Below are positions 16,025 through 24,980 of a stretch of 59,296 nt of DNA, piece by piece. Source of the stretch: Saprospiraceae bacterium (GTDB lineage Bacteria; Bacteroidota; Bacteroidia; Chitinophagales; Saprospiraceae); contig JAEUUT010000167.1 of the NCBI GenBank assembly GCA_016787415.1, forward strand, positions 1 to 59,296. The letters are read 5' to 3'. The notes beneath the pieces are model-generated. The model saw nothing but the letters and a program-made list of their open reading frames with translations. It did no database searches and was not told the origin of the DNA. The position numbers and the translations under genes are program-made. Numbering within the stretch: the stretch's first letter is position 1; the number at the start of each line of letters is the position of its first letter.

Positions 16025-19000
16025 CTATTGCTTCCCAAACTGCACCGATCCCAGGTTTTTGCCGCCGAATACAAAATTCAGCATGTAAGATCCTTTGGGA
16101 AGGTTGTGCACGTCGAGCGAGAACTGGCCTGCAGGAATTTCATTTTTCCCGAAACGCAGGTCGCTCACCTGACGGCCTGCCAGGTCGAATACGCGCACCT
16201 GCAAAGGCTGGGTGCCGTTGAATGCATGTTTTACAGTCAAAACATCAACAGTTGGGTTGGGCGAAACACCGAGCACAACACCTTGCAGGTCATTACCGGA
16301 CTGATCGTTGGTGCCTGTGGTACCTGTCAGGTACAGGCCGAGAATTTCGTCGGCCGTAAGCGCCTTGTTGTACAGTTTCACGTTGTCGAGTGCGCCGATG
16401 AAATACTGACCGCCTTCTACCGGGTTGTTGCCAAAGCAGAGCGGCAGGGAAGTGCTGTTCAGTTTGGTGTTCACCGGCTTGATATTGGTTTGCTGACCAT
16501 TGACATAAATAATGTCGCTGGTGCCATCATGTACCATGGTGACGTACCACCAGAAGTTTTTCACCATTTCATTGCCGTCGCCACTGTCCATATCGGAAAT
16601 GAAGTGCGGGAACTGGATGTTGTTGCCGTTCGTAGTCCACACAATTTTCAGGTGCTGCGGCAGGGAAATTTTCCAGCGCTGGCTCCAGTGGCCAAAGTCG
16701 ATCACGTATGCTTCTGCATCTTGCAGGTTGGTATCATCTACGCGGATCCAGAACGACACGGTAGCGTAGTCGGAAATCAACTGCACCGCATTGGGCACCA
16801 GTACCGAGTCGCCCACGCCGTCAAAACGAATCGCCTGACCGCCTCCATTCGGGTGGTCGGCTGTGATGAAGGTCGGGTTACCACCAATCGCCCCATGATT
16901 TTGATACGGCGTGGCATCGTTGGCATTTCCGTCGAACGGATAATGCGCCACCATACCCGGTTCGCCCGTATCAATAGGCTGCGTGGTGCTGAGCGTCAGT
17001 TCCGACACCGGCGAATTATTACCTGCCAGGTCGAATGCATACACTTCAAACGTGTAGAGCGTCAGCGGGTCGAGGCCGCCGATGAAAATGGAAAGCGTCG
17101 TGCCGGAAACCGTGTCGAACACCACACCGTCTACCAGAATGACATAACCTGCCACCTGCGTATCGTCGGTAGAAGCCTCCCAGGTAACGAGTACGGAGTT
17201 GGAGGCAGCCGTTCCAGACAGGTTGCCCGGCGCCGTTGGAGGGGTCGTGTCAGGCGTTTCATCCACACCCGAAGTTACTTTGCGGGTACTGGGCAAGGAT
17301 TCGTTGCCGGCAGCATCCACAGCCGTTACGCCAAACACGTAATCGGTCAGCGGCGTCAGGCCAGAAACGTAGAATGAGGTGCTGGCAACAGTTCCGATCA
17401 GGGCCCCGTCCTGGTATACATTGTATGCAGTAACGGCTTCGTTGTCCATCGCAGGCAGCCAGGAAAGGTCTACATTGGTAAAGGTTACTGTAGCATCCAG
17501 GTTGAGCGGTGCGCAAGGCGCTTCCGTGTCCGTATTGGCTGGTGCAGCGCTTTGTGCTGCGTACAGCGCAGCCACTTGTGTGGCATCGAGCGCTACGTTG
17601 TACAATTGCACTTCATCGAGCGAACCCTGGAAGAAGTAATTGTTGTCGATAGGGTCGTAGCCGATACCCAGCGGGTGTGTGGTAGCGTCGAGCGAGCCAG
17701 TGGTATTTTTTTCGTTTACCTGTACACCATTGAAATAAATGATGTCCTTGGCACCGTCGTGGGTCATCACCACATGCGTCCAGGTGTTGAGCGACAGTGG
17801 CGTGCCCGAATCGAGGTCGCTACAGCATGCGCCGTTGGAGTGCGTGGTGAATACGGGTTTGCCGTGGTTGGGCAGGGAAATTTTCCAGCGCTCCTGCCAG
17901 CCGCCGTTCGACAGCACATATACTTCGCCGCTGGCCGGGAAGGCAGCAGGTTTGATCCAGAAACTGATCGTTGTGAATGCGGAATTCTGCTGTGGCGAAT
18001 TGGCAGCCACCAGCGACTGGTCTATGCCGTTGAATGCATATGCCATATTGGCTTTGCCAAAACGGTCGGTCGTCAGTTGCGCGCCCAGTACGGTAGCATG
18101 GTTTTCATAACCCGTTGCGTCGTGGGCATTTCCGCTAGATTTGTAATCGGCCACCAGGTTGCCCGGAATCACCGGCGCTACGCTTTGTGTGGCATACAAG
18201 TCAGCAATTTCGCTGGCTGACAAGGCGCGGTTGAATAGTTTCACATCGTCGAGCGAGCCGTCGAAAAAGCCGCCGTTGTCGATTGGGTCGTAGCCGATAC
18301 CTAGCGGGTGTTTGGTTTTATCGAGTGCGCCAGCCGCATTTTTTTCATTGGCTTGTGCACCATTGATGTAAATGATGTCTTTCGTGCCATCGTGTACCAT
18401 CACTACATGCGTCCACGCGTTGAGCGCGAGCGGCGTGCCCGAATCGAGATCGCTGCAACACGCGCCACCGGAGTGGGTGGTGAACACAGGTTTGCCGTGG
18501 CCGGGCAGGGAAATTTTCCAGCGCTCCTGCCAGCCGCCATTCGACAGCAGGAATACCTCGCCTGTGCCGGGGAAACTGTTGGGTTTTACCCAGAAACTGA
18601 TCGTGGTGTAGTCGGATTGCAGGGCCGGAGAGTTGTCGGCTGTAGCGTATCCGCTCAGGGCATTGGCGCCCCAATTGTGGCGGTTGGGTACGGCAATGGC
18701 CGTCTCGCCAATGGTAGCGTCATTGTGCAAACCAGATGCATCTTCGCCGTTTCCATTGAGGTGGTACACGGCCACCAGTTCGTTGGGGGTGCCCGGGAAA
18801 GCCGATTGTGCGGCGTACAGGCTGCTTACTTCGCTGTCGGACAGGGCTGTATTGTAAATAGCCAGTTCGTCGATGGAGCCGTCAAACCAGTTGCCACCGT
18901 CTATCGGGTTGTAGCCGATACCCAGCGGTTTGGTGGTGCTGTTGAGTGTACCGGCTACGTTTTTCTCCGCTTTCAGTACACCGTCGATAAAAATTTTGTC

Positions 19001-20122
19001 TTTGGCTCCGTCGTGTACGAATACCAGGTGTTTCCACACGCCTACCGGCAGTTCGTTGCCGTTGCCGGAATCCATATCGGAAATGCCATTGCTATGGTTG
19101 GTGGTGAACACCGGTTTGCCATGCGTCGGCAGGGAAATTTTAAAACGTTCCTGCCAGCCGCCGTACGACAGCAGGAAGGACTCGCCGTTGCCCGGCAGGG
19201 AATTTACTTTTACCCAGAAACTGATGGTAGTCACACCCGAGTTGAGTTGGGCGGCATTGGAAGCCGTCACTTCGCTGTTGATGCCATTGAACAACAGTGC
19301 GCTTTTGCCAAACCCGAAGCGATCGGTTGTAAAAGCAGCGCTGCTCACATCGACGTGGTTGCCGAAATCGGTATCGTCGGCGCCATTGTTTGCAAAAACG
19401 TATTCGGCCACTTTGCCTTGCGGAATCGTGGGCGCTACACTTTGCGCTGCATAAAGTGCCGCCACCTGGCCAGCACTGAGGGCTACATCGTAAAGTTGAA
19501 CATCGTCGAGCCCACCGTTGAAGTAATTGGCGTTGTCGATGGGATCGTAGCCGATGCCCAGCGGGTGCGTGGTGGCGTCGAGCGCGCCGGCCACGTTTTT
19601 CTCGTTCACTTGTACGCCGTTGAAATAAATGATGTCTTTGGCGCCGTCGTGGGTCATCACCACATGCGTCCAGGCATCGAGTGTGAGCGGCGTGCCGGAA
19701 TCCATATCGCTACAGCAGGCGCCGTTGGCGTGGGTGGTGAATACGGGTTTGCCGTGGTTGGGCAGGGAAATTTTAAAACGTTCCTGCCAGCCGCCGAACG
19801 ACAGCAGGTAGGCTTCCCCCTGTGCCGGGAAGGTGGATGGATTCACCCAGAAACTGATAGTGGCATTAGCCGAATTGAGTTGGGTAGCATTGGCAGCGCG
19901 TACGCCGCTTTGCTGGCCGTCGAAATGGAAGGCGCTGTTGGACCATCCAAAACGATCCTGTGTGAGGGTAGCGCCATTTACAGCGGCGTGGTTGGCGAAA
20001 GACGACTGGTCTTTGGCCTGGCCCGAAAAGTTGTAACTGGCTACCGGCGTTTGCGCCTGCAAACCCAGTCCTGCCAGGAGGCAATAAACGAGCAGGAAGA
20101 GCGGATACAAGTTCCCTTTCAT
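16025..20122 (-). CDS. Secreted protein with five LamG domains, two FnIII domains and a T9SS sorting domain
   Basis: The ATG at 20122 gives a signal peptide (MKGNLYPLFLLVYCLLAGLG) and a 1365-residue protein. Domains in approximate order: LamG/concanavalin-like 1 (25-230), 2 (235-440), 3 (445-645), 4 (650-855), fibronectin type III (865-955 and 960-1050), LamG 5 (1055-1255) and a type A T9SS sorting domain (1285-1365, GVSPNPTVDVL). Each LamG copy repeats GGWQERxKISLPxHGKPVFTT and the GIGYDPIDN block, and the DNA copies are very similar. LamG domains of this kind bind carbohydrates, so this is probably a multivalent glycan-binding protein at the surface. No catalytic residues were recognised. 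It begins 38 bases after the toroid-LamG gene and is likely in the same transcript. Confidence 0.88.
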   Translation of the reverse strand: MKGNLYPLFLLVYCLLAGLGLQAQTPVASYNFSGQAKDQSSFANHAAVNGATLTQDRFGWSNSAFHFDGQQSGVRAANATQLNSANATISFWVNPSTFPAQGEAYLLSFGGWQERFKISLPNHGKPVFTTHANGACCSDMDSGTPLTLDAWTHVVMTHDGAKDIIYFNGVQVNEKNVAGALDATTHPLGIGYDPIDNANYFNGGLDDVQLYDVALSAGQVAALYAAQSVAPTIPQGKVAEYVFANNGADDTDFGNHVDVSSAAFTTDRFGFGKSALLFNGINSEVTASNAAQLNSGVTTISFWVKVNSLPGNGESFLLSYGGWQERFKISLPTHGKPVFTTNHSNGISDMDSGNGNELPVGVWKHLVFVHDGAKDKIFIDGVLKAEKNVAGTLNSTTKPLGIGYNPIDGGNWFDGSIDELAIYNTALSDSEVSSLYAAQSAFPGTPNELVAVYHLNGNGEDASGLHNDATIGETAIAVPNRHNWGANALSGYATADNSPALQSDYTTISFWVKPNSFPGTGEVFLLSNGGWQERWKISLPGHGKPVFTTHSGGACCSDLDSGTPLALNAWTHVVMVHDGTKDIIYINGAQANEKNAAGALDKTKHPLGIGYDPIDNGGFFDGSLDDVKLFNRALSASEIADLYATQSVAPVIPGNLVADYKSSGNAHDATGYENHATVLGAQLTTDRFGKANMAYAFNGIDQSLVAANSPQQNSAFTTISFWIKPAAFPASGEVYVLSNGGWQERWKISLPNHGKPVFTTHSNGACCSDLDSGTPLSLNTWTHVVMTHDGAKDIIYFNGVQVNEKNTTGSLDATTHPLGIGYDPIDNNYFFQGSLDEVQLYNVALDATQVAALYAAQSAAPANTDTEAPCAPLNLDATVTFTNVDLSWLPAMDNEAVTAYNVYQDGALIGTVASTSFYVSGLTPLTDYVFGVTAVDAAGNESLPSTRKVTSGVDETPDTTPPTAPGNLSGTAASNSVLVTWEASTDDTQVAGYVILVDGVVFDTVSGTTLSIFIGGLDPLTLYTFEVYAFDLAGNNSPVSELTLSTTQPIDTGEPGMVAHYPFDGNANDATPYQNHGAIGGNPTFITADHPNGGGQAIRFDGVGDSVLVPNAVQLISDYATVSFWIRVDDTNLQDAEAYVIDFGHWSQRWKISLPQHLKIVWTTNGNNIQFPHFISDMDSGDGNEMVKNFWWYVTMVHDGTSDIIYVNGQQTNIKPVNTKLNSTSLPLCFGNNPVEGGQYFIGALDNVKLYNKALTADEILGLYLTGTTGTNDQSGNDLQGVVLGVSPNPTVDVLTVKHAFNGTQPLQVRVFDLAGRQVSDLRFGKNEIPAGQFSLDVHNLPKGSYMLNFVFGGKNLGSVQFGKQ

Positions 20123-20160
20123 ATTTTTGATTGGTTTAAAAATGTTGTAAAAAAGCAAGT

Positions 20161-23100
20161 TCAAATTTTCACAAACCGCGCTGCGGCGCGGGTATTCTCT
20201 GATATCAGAAACACGGTGTAAATCCCTGGTTGACAGTTTTTTACGTCTATTTCTATGGGATTGCCAGTGGCCGCCTCTCTGTCCATCATGAGTTGGCCGG
20301 CGAGGTTGCGGATTTCGATGCGCAGGGGCAGGTCGGGCCGCCCGCTAATGCCTGCTATTTTCAGCACGTCCGATACCGGATTGGGGCTGATTTCCAGAAC
20401 GGCCATGGCCGGCTTTTGTGCATCCTGCACGCCGGTGACACCCAAACCGTACAGCACAGCCACGGCATCCGGAGGCAAGGCGTCATCAAAGATTTTCACT
20501 TCGTCGATCACACCTTTAAAATTGTATTCAGGTTGTCCGGGCAGCATTTGCCCCATCAGCATGGCTACGGTGGTGGTGCGTATTTTCCCGCTGAAATTTT
20601 TGTAGGAACGCAGTTGGCCATTCAGGTAAAGCGCAAGAATCGCCCCGTCGTAGGTAGCAACTGCGTGGTAAAACTGCTCTGTTTCCAGGGGCATGTCGGC
20701 ATCCAGATCGCTAACGCCATTGAGCGAATTCACCGTCCAACGGAGGTGTCGTTCTGGCGTGATGGACATTTTCCAGCGGTTTTGCCAACTGCCATGCGAA
20801 ATAAGGAAGGTCTCCTTGGGGGGCAGCGCATTGGCTTTAAACCAGCAACTGACCGTGATGCCATCCTGAAAATTGAGGATGTTGGTATTGGGTACCAGAA
20901 TATGCTGAGAGCCGCCGTTGAAGTAGTAGGCGCTTTGCGGAATACCGTCCTGGTCGGCCGTCAGGAGCGCGCCGTTGGCTTGCCCGTGCTGGTTGTTGCC
21001 GCTCACGTCGTTGGCATTTCCGGTAAAAGGATAATGTGCGATGAGGTTGCCGGAAAACGAGTCAAAAACCTTTACCAGCATACTGGTGGTGGCTTGTGTA
21101 GTAAGCCCTTCGTCGTCGCTTACGGTCACATTGATCTGGTAAATACCTTCTGTAGCGGGCGCTGTCCATTCCACGGTGCTGCCTGTGCCGGTGAAAGTGC
21201 CGCCACTGCCGGTCCAGGCATAGGTGAGCGGGTCGTTGTTGTCATCGCTGGCCAGGCAGGTGAACTGTACTGTTCCAGAAGGCGCCACAAAGGCTGTACT
21301 TTTTTGAATATCAGCAATTTGTGGGGCTACGTTTATTTCTGGCACGATGGATACGGTGAGCGTGGCAGTGTCTCTGTTGCCTTCAGGGTCGGTGACGATG
21401 ACCTGTACTTCCGCTGTTCCTTCGGCGGCAGGTGTCAGCAATTGTACTGTAGCGCCCGCACCGGAAATGGCTCCGAGCGTAGTGCTCCATTCATAGGTAA
21501 AATCGTTGGAATCGCCATCGGAAACCGTAGCGTACACGGCAGTGGAATCGCTCGACTGTACGGGGTTTTGCGCAGCAGCCAGCGCCTGAATGCGGGGTGC
21601 GCGGGTGTACGCCTGCGCATGCTGGTCGAAATCGGCCACAATGCCGTTGACCAACATACGGTTTTCATCGTACGTGACAGCGCCACCGGCAGGCGTGAGC
21701 ACCACGAGCCGTGCCTGGTTGCCGGGTATGTTCAGATTGACGGCGCCTGTAGCGTTTTGCAGCAGAAAAGTTTCCGTAAGTGCATCGTACACATCGACGG
21801 GCGAATTGCCCACTTCGAGTTGTACCGATTTAAGCGTGGCGTACGAATTGTAGTACAAATACGTGGGATACGCCTCGCTGCCATAAAAATCCGTTTTCAG
21901 CAGGTCGATTTGCAGGATTTTGTCCACGTTTGTTTTTTGCAAAATACTACCCAGGTAGCCGATAGACGAGGTGCTGTACAGCGAGAGGTTGGTGGCCGCC
22001 CAGCCGCCCTGAAGGGCGTCGCCCGTAGCATACGGCGACTGGGATTGCCACACCTGACGCATGGCCTCGTATCCCATTACCTGCTGCGGGTCGTTGGCTG
22101 CCGACCAGGCCGAGCCGTCCTGCAGGTTGGAAGGTAAAAAACCGGGGTACATGAGCCGGGTGGCATTGGCCAGATTGAGTATCCATTTGCCGATGGCGCG
22201 AGCAAAACGTTTATCGTAGCGCACCATCGGCGCCAGTGCTGCTGCCTGCTGCACACCGTTGAGTTGGAAAGCATAGTCGTTGCCGGCATCGTTGGCCTCG
22301 CCGACCAGTCCGGACACGTCGAAACCACCCCAGGTACCCACGATGGTACCCCAGCCGCGCAGATCGCCGCGGTTGAACGACCAGTTGAGCATTTTTTCAA
22401 TGTCGTAGCGGGTACCTATTTCGGCATTCATTTTGGCTGCTACATAGGTGCCGTAGGGCAATTGCAACTCATAGGAAGGATTGGCCGTCCAGTTGCTCAA
22501 AAATTCCATCGACCACTCGGCGGCTTTCAGGTATTCCGGATTGCCGGTCGTTTCCCAGGCATGGTACAGCACCCAGGCGAAAGCGCCAGCGGCTTCGGGT
22601 TCTTTTACGCCGTTGGCATTGGGCTCCATGGTTTTGAATTTCCAGGCCCGGTAATTCATAAAGGCAGGTTCCCAGGGCGCATCGTGGCCGCCCATAGCGC
22701 GCACGGCTGCCAGAAACTGATCGGCAATGGCTGTAAACTGATAGTCGGCCTCGGCGCCCAGCCCGGGATACAGGTCGTACAACTGGTAGAAGTACACATT
22801 GGGCATCATATCGTACCACCAGTCGTTGCCACTGGTAGTAGACGGGTTGTTCAGGTACAGGTTTTCCCCATTGTTTTTATTGAAAAAATCCTGGCTCATC
22901 AGCAGCCAGTTGCGGCCGAACTGACTGGTTTTGTCAATACCCGCCAGCGAAGCGCTTACCAGCGAAGGCAATACGTTGATGGCTTCATTTCCCAGCGGCG
23001 AATTGGTGCCGACGTAGGTGTGCATGCGAAATGAAGGGTTTTGAGGGTAGTTGATACCAGCCGGCGTAGTTTGCGTCACAGGCAGGTATTGCCCCGTTTT

Positions 23101-23283
23101 GGTTACATCGTACACAAACGAGTCGTAACGCAGGGCCACCTGTTTCCAGTCGCGCACATTGTAAGGCGAAGGCTGGTTGGGCATGAGGTCGACACGCGGA
23201 ATGGCAACTTGGCCGGACTGGGCATGTAGTACAGCGCCGAGACAGTAAAAAAAGAAGAGGAATAAACCAGTATGTTTGGGCAT
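20161..23283 (-). CDS. Secreted toroid-fold protein fused to Ig-like and LamG domains with T9SS tail
   Basis: This 1040-residue protein has a signal peptide (ending AVLHAQ). Residues about 27-590 are homologous to the lipoprotein at 10494-12215 (IPRVDLMPNQPSPYNVRDWK, GNDWWYDMMPN, EPEAAGAFAWVLYHAW, GTRYDIEKMLNWSFN, GWGTIVGTWGGFDVSGL). Then come two PKD/cadherin-like Ig domains (about 595-755, with DPEGNRDTATLTV and DDNNDPLTYAW), a LamG domain (about 760-960) and a type A T9SS sorting domain (EISPNPVSDVL to AARFVKI). The first part is likely catalytic: tryptophan- and acid-rich helices, position directly after susD, and fusion to a carbohydrate-binding domain. I know no CAZy family for it. The gene follows susD by 80 bases, with a hairpin between. 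Confidence 0.82.
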   Translation of the reverse strand: MPKHTGLFLFFFYCLGAVLHAQSGQVAIPRVDLMPNQPSPYNVRDWKQVALRYDSFVYDVTKTGQYLPVTQTTPAGINYPQNPSFRMHTYVGTNSPLGNEAINVLPSLVSASLAGIDKTSQFGRNWLLMSQDFFNKNNGENLYLNNPSTTSGNDWWYDMMPNVYFYQLYDLYPGLGAEADYQFTAIADQFLAAVRAMGGHDAPWEPAFMNYRAWKFKTMEPNANGVKEPEAAGAFAWVLYHAWETTGNPEYLKAAEWSMEFLSNWTANPSYELQLPYGTYVAAKMNAEIGTRYDIEKMLNWSFNRGDLRGWGTIVGTWGGFDVSGLVGEANDAGNDYAFQLNGVQQAAALAPMVRYDKRFARAIGKWILNLANATRLMYPGFLPSNLQDGSAWSAANDPQQVMGYEAMRQVWQSQSPYATGDALQGGWAATNLSLYSTSSIGYLGSILQKTNVDKILQIDLLKTDFYGSEAYPTYLYYNSYATLKSVQLEVGNSPVDVYDALTETFLLQNATGAVNLNIPGNQARLVVLTPAGGAVTYDENRMLVNGIVADFDQHAQAYTRAPRIQALAAAQNPVQSSDSTAVYATVSDGDSNDFTYEWSTTLGAISGAGATVQLLTPAAEGTAEVQVIVTDPEGNRDTATLTVSIVPEINVAPQIADIQKSTAFVAPSGTVQFTCLASDDNNDPLTYAWTGSGGTFTGTGSTVEWTAPATEGIYQINVTVSDDEGLTTQATTSMLVKVFDSFSGNLIAHYPFTGNANDVSGNNQHGQANGALLTADQDGIPQSAYYFNGGSQHILVPNTNILNFQDGITVSCWFKANALPPKETFLISHGSWQNRWKMSITPERHLRWTVNSLNGVSDLDADMPLETEQFYHAVATYDGAILALYLNGQLRSYKNFSGKIRTTTVAMLMGQMLPGQPEYNFKGVIDEVKIFDDALPPDAVAVLYGLGVTGVQDAQKPAMAVLEISPNPVSDVLKIAGISGRPDLPLRIEIRNLAGQLMMDREAATGNPIEIDVKNCQPGIYTVFLISENTRAAARFVKI

Positions 23284-23318
23284 GGATGATTGTGTCTGTT
23301 GTGGATGTTGGGTTGTTT

Positions 23319-23363
23319 AAGCGTCGGCAGCGCTTGAAGCGCTGCCGACGCTAACCGACGCTT
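23319..23363. terminator. GC-rich inverted repeat abutting the susD stop codon
   Basis: A perfect 16-bp inverted repeat, AGCGTCGGCAGCGCTT at 23320-23335 and its complement at 23337-23352, has a single central base. A second CCGACGCTT at 23355-23363 repeats the outer arm and ends exactly at the susD stop codon. It has the same design as the long repeats elsewhere (short tandem outer arm plus core) with a third, unrelated sequence. It may reduce read-through into the downstream genes. Confidence 0.7.
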
Positions 23364-24794
23364 TTAATACCCATTATTCTGTACCAGCGCCGGATTCAAA
23401 TCGATTTCTGTTTGTGGAATCGGAAACACCTCGTTTTTGCCTTCCACAAAACCGGGCAGCATTTGCGGCGCCACGCCCCATCGAACGAGGTCGAAGAAGC
23501 GATGCAGTTCGAAACCCAGTTCCACCTGGCGCTCATGGCGTACGGCGGTTCGCATGGTTTGCTGGTCGGTGGTTGTTACGGGCGGCAGGGCCGTAAGCGG
23601 GTCGGCCGCCTGTGCGCGGGCACGGGCGCGCACCTGTTCCAGTGGCGCCTGGGCTTCGGCCACGCGGTTGAGTTCAGTGAGCGCTTCGGCTTCCCATAGC
23701 AGCACTTCGGCGTAGCGGATGGGGGTGTAGTTGATGTCGCCGTCTGCTTTTTGTGTTACCGAATCCTTGGCTTGTAGGTATTTGCGCACGCCGTATTTGG
23801 TGGAGGAAAACGAGTTTTTGTACACCACGCCGAAGTAGTCTTCGTTGTTCATGGCTACCGTAAACTTCCGGCGCGGGTCATCGGCTTCAAAACTCAGCAC
23901 AAACGCCTCCGTTACTTCCGCAAAGCCGTAGCCTTCGTATTTTTTGGAGGCCCACCACTGGTTGAGGAAATTGCCGACGCCGAGTTCGAGGTTGGCGTGC
24001 TGGATTTCCCAGACCGATTCGGCGTTGTTTTGCGTGTATTTTCTGAAATTATCGCCGTAATCGGGCACCAGCGCGTAGATGCCCAGGCCTTTTACCTTGT
24101 TTACATATTCCACCACTTTATCCCAGTTTTTCTCGTACAGGAAGGTTTTGGCAGCCAATGCGTAAGCGGCGCCTTTGGTAGCCCGGCCGATATTTTTGGC
24201 CGTTTGTTGGGCAGGCAGCAATTCGGCAGCGCGGTCGCAGTCGGCAATGATCTGTGCGCGCACCTGTGCTACCGGCGTTTTGGCTATTTTCACCTGATCG
24301 GGTGGCGCAATGCTGGTAAACAGCGGCACGTCGCCAAACACCTGTGTGAGCAGGAAGTAGTAGTAGCCGCGCAGGAACAGGGCTTCGCCGGTGATGCGGT
24401 TGCGGCTGGTCTCGCTCATGTCGATTTTTTCAATATGGTCGAGCACGAGGTTGCAACGGGTAATACCGGCGTATTGCAAGGCCCAGAAGGTGTTGAATTC
24501 TTCCGTCCGCGGCGTGTAGGTGTAGGCTTCCATTTCGGTGATGCCCGGCCGCGAGCCGTCGCCACCCGTGATGGCTTCGTCGGAGGCCACCTCGGCCATG
24601 GCCCAGTAGAAATTGTTGTTGGTACTGCTGAACACGAGCGGCTGATAGGCTGCATTCAGCGCCTGTTCGGCATCGTCTTCCGTCTGGAAAAACGAGCCCG
24701 CATCGAGCGTGGCAATGGGCTCCTTGTCGAGAATACCCTGGCAGGATGCCAGCCAAGTGGCTGTGAATATGAGTAGGTATATGTATTTTTTCAT
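23364..24794 (-). CDS. susD: SusD/RagB-family glycan-binding lipoprotein
   Basis: This 476-residue lipoprotein (MKKYIYLLIFTATWLASC, lipobox LASC) has the SusD hallmarks: ILDKEPIATLDAGSFFQTEDDAEQALNAAY at the mature N-terminus (given here in shortened form as the LDKEP and AEQALNAAY motifs), TPR-like helices near LFLRGYYYFLLTQVFGDVPL, and the C-terminal R-x-x-E-L-GFE-x-H-R-x-x-DLVRWG block ending in FPIPQTEIDLNP. It sits on the outer surface as the lid of the SusC channel and delivers bound oligosaccharides. It follows susC as usual, but the gap of 186 bases is largely filled by an inverted repeat. The specific glycan cannot be read from the sequence. Confidence 0.96.
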   Translation of the reverse strand: MKKYIYLLIFTATWLASCQGILDKEPIATLDAGSFFQTEDDAEQALNAAYQPLVFSSTNNNFYWAMAEVASDEAITGGDGSRPGITEMEAYTYTPRTEEFNTFWALQYAGITRCNLVLDHIEKIDMSETSRNRITGEALFLRGYYYFLLTQVFGDVPLFTSIAPPDQVKIAKTPVAQVRAQIIADCDRAAELLPAQQTAKNIGRATKGAAYALAAKTFLYEKNWDKVVEYVNKVKGLGIYALVPDYGDNFRKYTQNNAESVWEIQHANLELGVGNFLNQWWASKKYEGYGFAEVTEAFVLSFEADDPRRKFTVAMNNEDYFGVVYKNSFSSTKYGVRKYLQAKDSVTQKADGDINYTPIRYAEVLLWEAEALTELNRVAEAQAPLEQVRARARAQAADPLTALPPVTTTDQQTMRTAVRHERQVELGFELHRFFDLVRWGVAPQMLPGFVEGKNEVFPIPQTEIDLNPALVQNNGY

Positions 24795-24803
24795 GGCGAA
24801 TGC

Positions 24804-24976
24804 GTTTTTGGTGTTTTGGTGTTTTTGTGTTTTTGTGTTTTTGTGTTTTTGTGTTTTTGTGTTTTGGGGGTGCTTTACCCTTGGTTTTGAGTTTGTTTAG
24901 AGGTATAATGGGTACTTTCCTCTGTCCCCAAGCGCGAAGTCCTCCAAAACACGAAAACCCAAAAACACAAAAACAC
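24804..24976. repeat. Long inverted repeat between susC and susD (T/G-arm family, copy 3)
   Basis: The left arm holds about six uninterrupted GTGTTTTT octamers and then GTTTTGGGGGTGC; the right arm holds far fewer copies (CCAAAACACGAAAACCC, then two AAAAACAC units). The core is degraded (GGTGCTTTACCCTTGG against CCAAGCGCGAAGTCC). The right end is four bases from the susC stop codon and the left end nine bases from the susD start, so the element occupies the entire intercistronic gap of an operon. The octamer run is a candidate site for slippage. Confidence 0.75.
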
Positions 24977-24980
24977 CCTT

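Noticed and set aside
16028..22137. Long plus-strand frames (over 400-600 codons) opposite the LamG and toroid genes
   Set aside because: The minus-strand frames give signal peptides, known domains and T9SS tails; the plus-strand frames give low-complexity text without recognisable domains.
24804..24976. Assembly artefact of the octamer run
   Set aside because: The same octamer and core occur in four other places with different loops, so the element is real, though the exact copy number here may be uncertain.
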